A stretch of 64,000 nucleotides of DNA, taken from positions 372,001-436,000 of the forward strand of contig JAQSEB010000006.1 in assembly GCA_030063045.1 (NCBI GenBank), written 5' to 3'. Each line of letters opens with the position of its first letter. Position 1 is the first letter of the stretch. Source of the stretch: Pratylenchus scribneri. Lineage: Eukaryota; Nematoda; Chromadorea; Rhabditida; Pratylenchidae. The position numbers and the translations under genes are program-made. The notes beneath the pieces were generated by a model. It worked only from the letters and a program-made list of their open reading frames with translations, ran no database searches and was not told the origin of the DNA. Below are positions 48,030-58,773 of this stretch, piece after piece.

Positions 48030-50527
48030 AAATGTTCGCCAAGTTTTAATATTTCTTTCCGGAAAATGTTCGCCAAGTTTTAATATTTCTTTGCGGAAAA
48101 TGTTCGCCAAGTTTTAATATTTCTTTCAGGAAAATGTTCGCCAAGTTTTAATTCTTTCCGGAAAATGTTCGCCAAGTTTTATTATTTCTTTCCGGAAAAT
48201 GTTCGCCAAGTTTTAATATTTCTTTCCGGAAAATGTTCGCCAAGTTTTATTATTTCTTTCCGGAAAATGTTCGCCAAGTTTTATTATTTCTTTCCGGAAA
48301 ATGTTCGCCAAGTTTTAATATTCTTTCCGGAAAATGTTCGCCAAGTTTTAATATTTCTTTCCGGAAAATGTTCGCCAAGTTTTGTTATTTTGTTCAGGAA
48401 AATGTTCGCCAAGTTTTAATTCTTTCCGGAAAATGTTCGCCAAGTTTTATTATTTCTTTCCGGAAAAAAGTTCGCCAAGTTTTAATATTTTTTTCCGGAA
48501 AATGTTCGCCAAGTTTTGTTATTTTGTTCAGGAAAATGTTCGCCAAGTTTTAATTCTTTCCGGAAAATGTTCGCCAAGTTTTATTATTTCTTTCCGGAAA
48601 AAAGTTCGCCAAGTTTTAATATTTCTTTCCGGAAAATGTTCGCCAAGTTTTATTACTTTCCGGAAAATGTTCGCCAAGTTTTAATATTCTTTCCGGAAAA
48701 TGTTCGCCAAGTTTTAATATTCTTTCCGGAAAATGTTCGCCAAGTTTTAATATTCTTTCCGGAAAATGTTCGCCAAGTTTTAATATTCTTTCCGGAAAAT
48801 GTTCGCCAAGTTTTAATATTTCTTTCCGGAAAATGTTCGCCAAGTTTTGTTATTTTGTTCCGGAAAATGTTCGCCAAGTTTTATTATTTCTTTCCGGAAA
48901 AAAGTTCGCCAAGTTTTAATATTTTTTTCCGGAAAATGTTCGCCAAGTTTTGTTATTTTGTTCCTGAAAATGTTCGCCAAGTTTTAATATTTCTTTCCTG
49001 AAAATGTTCGCCAAGTTTTAATATTTCTTTCCGGAAAATGTTCGCCAAGTTTTAATATTTCTTTCCGGAAAATGTTCGCCAAGTTTTAATATTTCTTTCC
49101 GGAAAATGTTCGCCAAGTTTTGTTATTTTGTTCCGGAAAATGTTCGCCAAGTTTTATTATTTCTTTCCGGAAAATGTTCCCCAAGTTTTGTTATTTTGTT
49201 CCGGAAAATGTTCGCCAAGTTTTATTATTTCTTTCCGGAAAATGTTCGCCAAGTTTTGTTATTTTGTTCCTGAAAATGTTCGCCAAGTTTTAATATTTCT
49301 TTCCGGAAAATGTTCGCCAAGTTTTAATATTTCTTTCCGGAAAATGTTCGCCAAGTTTTAATATTTCTTTCCGGAAAATGTTCGCCAATGTTATTTTGTT
49401 CCGGAAAATGTTCGCCAAGTTTTATTATTTCTTTCCGGAAAAAAGTTCGCCAAGTTTTATTATTTTTTTCCGGAAAATGTTCGCCAAGTTTTGTTATTTT
49501 GTTCCTGAAAATGTTCGCCAAGTTTTAATATTTCTTTCCTGAAAATGTTCGCCAAGTTTTAATATTTCTTTCCGGAAAATGTTCGTAAAGTTTTAATATT
49601 TCTTTCCGGAAAATGTTCGCCAAGTTTTAATATTTCTTTCCGGAAAATGTTCGCCAAGTTTTGTTATTTTGTTCCGGAAAATGTTCGCCAAGTTTTATTA
49701 TTTCTTTCCGGAAAATGTTCCCCAAGTTTTGTTATTTTGTTCCGGAAAATGTTCGCCAAGTTTTATTATTTCTTTCCGGAAAATGTTCGCCAAGTTTTGT
49801 TATTTTGTTCCCGAAAATGTTCGCCAAGTTTTAATATTTCTTTCCGGAAAATGTTCGCCAAGTTTTAATATTTCTTTCCGGAAAATGTTCGCCAAGTTTT
49901 AATATTTCTTTCCGGAAAATGTTCGCCAATGTTATTTTGTTCCGGAAAATGTTCGCCAAGTTTTATTATTTCTTTCCGGAAAAAAGTTCGCCAAGTTTTA
50001 TTATTTTTTTCCGGAAAATGTTCGCCAAGTTTTGTTATTTTGTTCCTGAAAATGTTCGCCAAGTTTTAATATTTCTTTCCTGAAAATGTTCGCCAAGTTT
50101 TAATATTTCTTTCCGGAAAATGTTCGTAAAGTTTTAATATTTCTTTCCGGAAAATGTTCGCCAAGTTTTAATATTTCTTTCCGGAAAATGTTCGCCAAGT
50201 TTTGTTATTTTGTTCCGGAAAATGTTCGCCAAGTTTTATTATTTCTTTCCGGAAAATGTTCCCCAAGTTTTGTTATTTTGTTCCGGAAAATGTTCGCCAA
50301 GTTTTATTATTTCTTTCCGGAAAATGTTCGCCAAGTTTTGTTATTTTGTTCCTGAAAATGTTCGCCAAGTTTTAATATTTCTTTCCGGAAAATGTTCGCC
50401 AAGTTTTAATATTTCTTTCCGGAAAATGTTCGCCAAGTTTTAATATTTCTTTCCGGAAAATGTTCGCCAATGTTATTTTGTTCCGGAAAATGTTCGCCAA
50501 GTTTTATTATTTCTTTCCGGAAAAAAA
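48030..50527. repeat. 34-bp GTTCGCCAAG satellite with 541-bp higher-order repeat
   Basis: About 73 units of roughly 34 bp: aatgttcgccaagttttaat then atttctttccggaa. The last part is organised in blocks that recur exactly 541 bases apart, for example at 49128, 49669 and 50210; each block spans about 16 units including a shortened gccaatgttattttg unit and a ttccccaag variant. An earlier block repeats at 134 bases (48382 and 48516). Each unit has a TTTCCGGAAA palindrome. Open frames through it are artefacts. Confidence 0.95.
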
Positions 50528-50855
50528 TTCGACAGGTTTACACTAATTGTTGTAAAATATTTAAATAATCTTTAATAAGACACGCTGAAATGGGTGATTA
50601 TTTTCATACGATTGAATTGGCAATTGATGTTAAGTCAAAAAATACTTGAAGGAAAATCATTTGAATAAAATTCCCCTAATTATGCCTTTATAGGGCGGAA
50701 TTAAAATAAATGTTGAATGTTTTTTTTATTAATTTTTTCCTTCATGGAAATATGGCTTACTTAAGGCGGAATAAATTATAATAGGCTTGCTGATGAATTT
50801 ATCAAAATTTAAAACGAAAACATTTCTTCAAATAAATCTCTTCTTTAAATTGATT
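50528..50855. other. Spacer between satellite and small secreted gene
   Basis: AT-rich and without a gene. It likely includes the 3' UTR of the minus-strand gene that ends at 50856. A short aaatgggtgatt...tgaatgtttttttt stretch shows no repeat family. Confidence 0.45.
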
Positions 50856-51215
50856 CTATTCTTCTCCTTCTTCTTCTCCTTCCTCTTTGATTTTGCTTTC
50901 CATTTCAAAAAATGGTGAAGATCTGGCGTTGATTTTCATTTCAGCAAATGGTGAAGATCTGGCGTGAAAATCACCACCAAAGGGAATTTGTTGGCCTGCT
51001 TTTCGAGGTTTCACTAAAGATTCGTCATCATCAGGCATCATTAGGTCAATGGGACCATCGGTTGCCGGTTCATCAGCAGGCACAGGCACCTTTGGCTCAT
51101 CGAGACCATCAGCAGCAGGGATTTCCCCTTGCGGAACTGGAGCAGTGAAGAGCAATAATGGAAGAATGGAAATTGAAAGAAGGAAAATGAATCCAATCAA
51201 AGGAAGAAATTTCAT
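50856..51215 (-). CDS. Small secreted acidic protein, family unknown
   Basis: Intronless frame of 119 residues. Residues 1 to about 25 (MKFLPLIGFIFLLSISILPL, then LLFTA) form a strong signal peptide. The middle is rich in P, D and E. Residues about 84-108 hold a direct duplication: ARSSPFAEMK then ARSSPFFEME. The tail is KEEGEEEGEE. No dibasic cleavage sites flank the duplicated motif, so a classic neuropeptide precursor is not supported. It could be a secreted gland or cuticle product or, if the worm is parasitic, an effector; that is speculation. An AT-rich upstream region (51216-51500) fits a promoter. Confidence 0.6.
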   Translation of the reverse strand: MKFLPLIGFIFLLSISILPLLLFTAPVPQGEIPAADGLDEPKVPVPADEPATDGPIDLMMPDDDESLVKPRKAGQQIPFGGDFHARSSPFAEMKINARSSPFFEMESKIKEEGEEEGEE

Positions 51216-52223
51216 TTTTTTATTGTTGGATGAATTTGATAAATTTTAGAGGATTTTTAGGGTATTAGGAATTGGAAGGAAATGTTAAAAAATGTGAAAG
51301 CATTTAAATTTTATATTCAATTAAATTTAAAATTGGAGGAGAAGAGATGGAGGCGTAATAGATTCATAAAAAATGCATAAATTTATTATTTAAAAATTCC
51401 ATTTTAATGTTCAATATATATTTTTTATGGCCCATTAAAAATGAATTTTGAAGAAGCAAAAATTAATAATTAATTTTATTAACATTATTTTTTGCCTTTT
51501 AAAATTTCTATCAATTTTGTCTTTCCATGGGCAAAAGAATTGAATTAAAATGTATACCATTAAAAAATAATTGATTCGCATAAACATATTCAGGTACTTT
51601 TCCGTTATCTATGTGCAGAATTTTGAAAAATTTTTTTTTTGTAAATGATGCACCAATCGACGCGTATCGGCGAGCTGGTTAAGGAGAGAAGCCTTAAGGA
51701 ATGATTTTGGAGAAGGAGAAAAGCCCAAAAAACTTTACCATCTCGAAATACCCAATGGTATATTTAAAAAAACTAAAAGAATGCAATTTGTCATTTTTCC
51801 ATAAAATTTATTCATTTCCATTTCATATGAATCGATGGGGCCAATTCAGAATTTGCCATACTGTATAGTGGACATGCCTTTAAGGCAAAACCAAATTTCA
51901 TCTGATTCATTGTCTCATATTTCCCCAATTTGTGTAGAAAATTCCAAATTTTATTTATTTCATTAAATTTTAATTTCTTTATTGCGCAAATATGTTGAAA
52001 ATTTTCAAATGATACAGGAAAGTTTTTAAATGAATGAAAGAATTGAGTCAAATTAAAAGGGTACGGTATGGAAGGTCATCACAATGAACATCAGAGGAAA
52101 GGTGGGAAGGGATTAGGTTAGGTCACATTATGTATTGAAAATATCACAGGGAAATGGATGAAATATAAAATGCAAGAATTGACAAAATTGGTATAAATTT
52201 ATGAAATTTGAGGGAAAAGTTGG
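51216..52223. other. Intergenic region between secreted gene and PAPS synthase
   Basis: Holds the promoter of the minus-strand secreted gene and the 3' UTR of PAPS synthase. No gene or repeat family recognised. A GC-richer patch (51650-51690, aatcgacgcgtatcggcgag) stands out but does not fold as a tRNA. Confidence 0.45.
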
Positions 52224-55200
52224 TTAGTTATTGTCGTCATTTGAGGCGTTGGCAGCAATTCCACGGTAATATGAAGCGAGAACCTGTAAATTTATGTTTT
52301 GGGTAAATTAAATTAAAATTCCACCGTATACTCACCTCCCAAGCCTTGTTCGACATGAATCCATCCGGTGGCCGTGCACCTTCTCTTGCCAATTTGCGCA
52401 TCATTGTGCCGCTGATGAATTGGAAATCCTGGCGGCGATGCTCCTCGAAAAATGCCATTTTACCGGCCACTCGATCATAGGCTGCCACTCGAAATGGAAT
52501 TATCTCCAGTCCATGCAATGAGGGTGCCATCGAAAGGACCTAAAATTTATTAAATAATTTTGTTCATTTAAATCATTTATATTTTGCCCTAATTTTTTTG
52601 GGTCGGAAAATCTGGCATTTTTTGAAAAAAAATGGCTTAATCATTAAACTGGCTAAAACCTAAAAGTGCCCAGTCCTTGGAGGAAAGCGAGGAAAGGAAA
52701 AGGAGAAAAGGCAGAAAATGGTTTTAGGCAAACTTTGAAGAAGGGGGATTGGAGGCGGCGATAGGGGAAGGGGAATGGTAAAGGATGGGAAATGGGATAC
52801 GGTAGGAAAAGAGTGAAGAATTGCCCATTTCCCCCATCAGCAGATGCAAAACCCGCTAATCAGCGAAAATAACTAATCCATCCCAATTCCCAACCCAACG
52901 TCTTTATTCCTTTCCTTATGGTCATACGAAATGGTTGATTTTAAAATTCTCTAAAATAATTTTTCCCTCTTGGCACCGCACCTTGGCTCCATGCGTTGGA
53001 TCGTAGAGGAAATCGCCGGTTTGTTTGTTCTGAATTCCGGCCGGATCCCTGCCCACAATGTAAGCATTCACTCCGCATGCCAGTCGAGCTCGAGCATGCC
53101 ATTGCACTTCGGTGGGACCCGCATAGCACATTGGAGATGGGAATATGGCCAAAACAGTCTAAATTGGTTAATGGATTTATTAAATGAATTTATTTGAATG
53201 GAAAATTACCCAAGCAGGATCGAGCACGCCTTCTTCCATGAGAGCCTTGTGTTGTTCAATTCGAACCTAAATTAAAGGGAAAATTTAAATAAAACAATTT
53301 ATTACTAATAGATTAAAATTTATTTGACTAGCAGGAAAGAAATGGACAAAAATCAAAAATTGCCTTTGGCATTTTTTGCTCCTTCCTAGTTAATGATAAT
53401 ACCAAGTTCTTGTTTAATTGTCCATCTTAATTATTGTATAAAATATTACTAAATTTGGCTGATAAATTAATTTCTAATTTTAAATAAAATTTGGTCGGGT
53501 TAAAAAGACCCACCTTCAAGGGGACATCATCCTCTTTTGTCCAACCGCCCAATGGATGCAGCAAAAGCATTGGATTTTGGAGGCCTCGATTCAGCAATTT
53601 CTCTCGAGTATTTTGCATCAACAATGCGTGGCCATTGTGGACGGGGTTGCGCAATTGGAAGGCAAAAACGCAGTCACATTTTCGTTCAAGGAACAATTCG
53701 CGCAACTCGGCAGGTGTTTTTCGGAATTCGTCCAGCCCATCTCCATAGGTGATCCGATTGAAGACCTGTGAAATTATTTTATGATAAAAATGTTTAAAAG
53801 TAAGTTTAATTTTAATCGTTCATTATATTTTTACTCTCTGAATTTGAAACCATTTTCAATTTTTTTTAAATGTACAATCAAAAAGACATAATTACAATTT
53901 TATAATTACAATCGCAATTACAATTTTACAATTTACAATCGCAATTACAATTACAATCGCAAATTACAATTACAATCGCAATTACAATTACAATCGCAAA
54001 TTACAATTACATTCGCAAATTACAATTACAATCGCAAATTACAATTACAATCGCAAATTACAATTACAATTTAGATTTTTACAATTACAATCGTAAATTA
54101 CAATTACAATTTAGATTTTTACAATTACAATCGCAAATTACAATTACAATTTAGATTTTTACAATTACAATCGCAAATTACAATTACAATCGCAAATTAC
54201 AATTACAATCGCAAATTACAATTACAATCGCATATTACAATTACAATTGCAAATTACAATTACAATCGCAAATTACAATTACAATCGCAAATTACAATTA
54301 CAATCGCAAATTACAATTACAATCGCAAATTACAATTACAATCTCAAATTACAATTACAATCGCAAATTACAATTACAATCGCAAATTACAATTACAATC
54401 GCAAATTACAATTACAATTTAGATTTTTACAATTACAATCGCAAATTACAATTACAATTTAGATTTTTACAATTACAATTCCAAATTACAATTACAATCG
54501 CAAATTACATTCAAATCAAAAACACATTTGCTATTGCTATTACAAACATAAAAAGCAAAAAGGCGTACCGGAGTATAACCCTCTCATAAATCTAGACAAT
54601 AGCCTGATCAATTCTAAATTAAACTTTTTGATCTATTTTGAATATTAAAAGCTAAAAAAGAACTCTTCCCATTTTTAAAAGTAAAACTTACATGCAAATC
54701 GCCTCCCAACAGCCAATCGCCACTTTGAAGCACAAGTTGAATGCCGGGATGTGCCGGATCGGAATGGCCAAATTGTCGATGAACGCGTTCTTCCTTCCTA
54801 TGTGGAAACACTTCGGGCGCAGTCAAAACCGCCACCAATTTGCCGCCAAAGAACAATTGAACTTTTTGCGCATTTTGTTTTTGGATTTCATCCTTTTGTT
54901 CAGCGTCAATTGGAAGGACAATTGGCAGCGTTTGATTGACGGGATCGAGCATTGGGAAGTGGTCTTCTTCCTCTTGCTCTTCAATTTCATTCATGCTTAA
55001 ACAATTTTCAATATTAAATCAAATTTTCTTTGTAAAAACCTGTTTGAATCTTCTCCTGACTTCTTCTTCAAATCGAATGTTTGACCAAAATGAAGGCATT
55101 GCAAATATTGACGCTCTCGCATGAAACCAGCCAATGGCGAAGCCCATCCCTCCGAAAGAACTTGAAGCCATTGTAAATCGACCAGCGTCAGGTCAATTTT

Positions 55201-57158
55201 AGGGCAGCCATCCAAATTGTTGAGCAATGCTTTGCGTTCCAAATCATCCGCAACAAATAATTGGCGAATTGGTTGACCACAGAGTTGGTACATTGCCTTA
55301 AAAAAGTAACCGGTCATTCAAATAACTATAGGTCTAGGACTTGAATTTTCTGTCCCGGCCACTTTTGGCTCAAAAATCTGTTTTTGGCTATGCAACCTAG
55401 TAGTTTGGTGAACCAATTAAAATCATCTTTGGTGGATTCAATAGCCCAATTAGTTGGCTGTCCAATGATTTATAATTCATTTTTAAAGTTTTAGCTAACT
55501 AATAAGTTATGGCCAAAAATTTAAAAGGATTAGGTAGGGAAATTAATCCTTCGAATTTATTGGCCATAATCCGTCTAATGGTTTTATAGCTTCAAATGAT
55601 CAATAAACCATTGGATAGCCAACATTTTAGGTTATTAAAAGAAAGCCCCAAAAATATTCAAATTGGTTTATTGGCTGTTTAACTTTGGACTTGCCAAATT
55701 TAATTGGAGAGAAATAACCAACCCAATCATTTAAATTTGCTCAAAGTTCACAAACCTTTTCTGGGAGTATCTTCTTCTCGTAAAGGAATTGCAACGTTCG
55801 TTGGACGGACTCCGCTTCAGACTCTTCACCCGAATTCAAAATTAGGTCCGGCTTGGATGGTGGTTCATAGGCACTGTCCACTCCGGTGAAGCCAAGGATT
55901 TCGCCGGCTTTGGCCTTCTTGTAGAGTTCTAAAATTTTGATTTGTTTAATTATTTAATTCAAAAATATTACTCTTCGGGTCTCGTGCTTCACAAATTTCG
56001 ATGGGCGTATTCACGTATATTTCGAAGAATTGAATTCCAGCCTGAAAAATAATAAATATTAATTGCTTCAATTCTTCAGGTCTCGAAATTTCGACTGTGA
56101 CCAATATTTTAAATTATGTCGAAAAATACAAAAACCATCGAGTTTTTGTCTATTTTACCAATTGGCCAAAAGTTTTAATTCTTTCCCCCTAATCTATTCA
56201 TCCCAAATATATTTACCTATCCGAAAATATCAATTAAATTATTACTGTTAATTCCAACTAACCTCTTGATGAATTCGCCGGGCCTCCTCTCGGTCGGAAC
56301 AAAACGGAGAAATGAATGAAGCAAGCACCACCATTCCAACATCACTGAACAATTTGGCCACTTCCGCAACACGGCGAATGTTCTCGGAGCGTTCCTGCTG
56401 GCTGAAACCGAGGTTTTTGCACAGTCCATGACGAATGTTGTCCCCGTCGAGTCCATAGGCGGGAATTCCCAGCTTAAAATTTTGGCTATTTAAAATATAT
56501 TGCCAAAAGAAAACCTGAATCAGTGTCTTCTCCAAGGCAAATGAAATTGTGGTCTTGCCGGCACCGGAAAGTCCGGTCAACCAGAGGGTGCATCCCCGAT
56601 AGCCGGAATGTTTGCCAAGCACTTCGGAACGCTCGGCCCTGGTCACTTTGTGCTGTTGGAAGGTCACATTGGTGGCGCCGGCCTTTATTGACTTTAACAA
56701 ATGGAATTGGTGATTTATTAGTGGTTGCATGAATTGTGGGCGTGGGTATAATTTTGGTGGTGGATATTTCTAACTTTGGTTGGTTTAAAGTGCTGACCGC
56801 TAGTTTTTAAGCTCACAAAATGTGTGCAAAGAATGCTTTTAGATAAATTAAAAGCTTCTAGTCCCATTTTAGGATGCTCCATTTATAAATTTAATCCCCC
56901 ATTCCATTCCATTTCAGGATGTATGATGCTATTTGCTATGCGGTATGCGCGGAATGTCCTAATTCCTAATTAATCCACGCATACCAAACCTGTGCCATCA
57001 TTTTGAAGAATCAAAAAATAGACACAACTCACTGGAATTCGCATCCGCTTCCTCGGTGATTTTGTCAAGTAGTTTTCGCTCTCCTCAAATGGACTCTTGG
57101 GTGGACGCCAAAGATAGGGCGAACAAATTGCCTGGGTTGGAGTAGTGCTGCTGCTCAT
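52224..57158 (-). CDS. PAPSS: Bifunctional PAPS synthase (APS kinase + ATP sulfurylase)
   Basis: Makes PAPS, the universal sulfate donor, from sulfate and ATP. Inferred exons, 5' to 3': 57158-57033, 56769-56515, 56472-56263, an exon near 56040, 55928-55756, 55295-55040, 54995-54692, 53765-53514, one near 53266-53209, one near 53158-52979, 52540-52336, 52284-52224. APS kinase: P loop GLSGAGKTT, then [12 protein letters not shown] and [13 protein letters not shown] sulfurylase: [16 protein letters not shown] with the HNGH motif, VGRDPAG, and [14 protein letters not shown]. It ends NASNDDNN. All catalytic motifs are intact. Exon 1 adds a basic N-terminal leader ([10 protein letters not shown]) spliced in frame to [10 protein letters not shown]; a second start, MQPLINHQ, lies in exon 2. 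Confidence 0.95.
53885..54515. repeat. ACAATTACAATC satellite, array 4 (PAPSS intron)
   Basis: About 630 bp of acaattacaatcgcaaatt units, punctuated by a ttagatttttacaattac spacer at about 54073, 54110, 54150, 54420 and 54460. It lacks the TTCCGGAA edge of the other three arrays. Confidence 0.9.
55385..55685. mobile_element. Palindromic MITE-like element E, PAPSS intron
   Basis: Left arm aaccaattaaaatcatcttt and gttggctgtccaatgattta. The right arm holds the complements: aaccattggatagccaacat, then aatattcaaattggttt. About 300 bp, one copy in the window, no ORF. Confidence 0.6.
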
Positions 57159-58773
57159 TGGGGACCGATGGAATTGATGCCAATGAATTAGAAGATTAGT
57201 TTGTAATTAATTTATTTATAATTATGCTAGCTAAAATTTGAGTTGTTTTTTTTATTGTTTTTATTCGATTATTATTTTACAAATTCTTGATAATTTTTTC
57301 TCATCAATTTGTACAACAATTAAAATAAAAAATCTTAAAAATAATTTGAGGCTTGAGGTCTGAGCAAAAATTGGCCCGGTTTTGTACAACAATAAATATT
57401 TTTTTGAGATTTTGGAATGAAAGCAACCAACACCAAAAGATGATAAAAAAAAGAAAAAACCATGGACGAAGGGGAGAGGGAGGAAGAAGCAATTTTTGTG
57501 GATAAAAAGGTTGCAATAAAATCCACTTGGGTGTTTAGGTTGGTATGGTGGTGGGTGGGCACTGGGCAATCAATAAGAAAATAAATTGCTGATGAGGGTG
57601 GTCAATCAATAACGAAATAAATTTCTTTTAATTTGGGGCAATTTTTGGATTGGAAAATAATAAAACCTCGGTTGGGATTGAAATGGGATTAAACGCGATT
57701 TATAAATCCATGGATGGATGTCGTGAAAGAATATTCATTTCAATTTCAACATTTTTGGATTTGGATGATCAATCGGGAATTATAATTTATAAAAAAAACC
57801 TTGGCTTAAGATTAGAGCAATATAAATCATTTTGGATTTTTTAAAATGGATCAAACGGAATTTGTAAAAGCAATGGCAGTTGCTGGGAAAGATTGGATGA
57901 AATGAGATTCATTTCAATTTGGGCAAAAATTTTTTGGAGGATCAAAAAACCAATTAAAAACCATGAAGATTCATTTCAATTTGGATAATGTTTTGGGAGT
58001 ATTAAAAAGCAAATAAAAAACCATGAGAATGATTGAAAAACGAATTGAGATTTTCTAAAAATTGGGTTTGAATTTTTTGTAGGTCAAAAAGGTAATTAAA
58101 AAATCAAAAAGAATAATTAAAAAAAAAGAATTGAGATTTCCAAATTTTTGGATGAATTAAGAGGTCAAAAAGCACTTTTAAAAAATCATGATAATAATTT
58201 TAGAAATTTTTTTAAAAATTGGGTAATTGAATTTTCGGGCGGATCAAAAGCAAATTTCCGATAACTTAAAAAATAAAATCATGCAAAATAATTGAGGTAA
58301 TTAACAACAATGTGTGTACCCGTTTAGATTGTAAATCACAATTTACAAAAATCAACAAATGATTTTTAATTTTTACCAATTACACAGTTAGCAAATTAAG
58401 GTTAAAAATAATTAAAAACAAACAAATAATTGTTGAATGTTGGATTTAAAAACAATAAAAATGATTATTGATTAATAAATGGTTTTATCCAGTTATATAT
58501 GAAATATGATCGATTGTGATTATTTAAAATAGTAGACAGAGAACCATATTTCAATGTGTTGGTTGTGGTTGGAGTTTTATTAAAATAGCCCAAAATTGGA
58601 TAAGCATATATTGGTTGGGAGTGGAGAACACAAAGAAACATTGAAAATAATCTCATCAAAGCAGTGAGTTGAAAACTTGTTTGGATTTTCTCATAAATAA
58701 CATTAAAAAACATATCAATTTTCTTCCATCTCTTCTTTCCATCTTCATCTTCTTCGCATCATCCATCCGTCAG
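57159..58773. other. Intergenic region between PAPS synthase and CPSF6
   Basis: Both flanking genes are on minus, so this holds the CPSF6 3' UTR and the PAPSS promoter. It contains loosely repeated phrases such as gattcatttcaatttgg (57907, 57965) and an aaccatgaagattcattt / aaccatgagaatgattga pair, suggesting old tandem duplication of about 60-110 bp. No gene is supported. Confidence 0.45.

Noticed and set aside
48165..50443. Many open frames with RKMFAKF and GKCSPSF repeats
   Set aside because: Products of the 34-bp satellite. They appear in several frames and both strands and are not a repeat protein.
48030..50527. CRISPR-like array
   Set aside because: The regular 34-bp units have no unique spacers between them; the whole unit is repeated. 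The host is eukaryotic.
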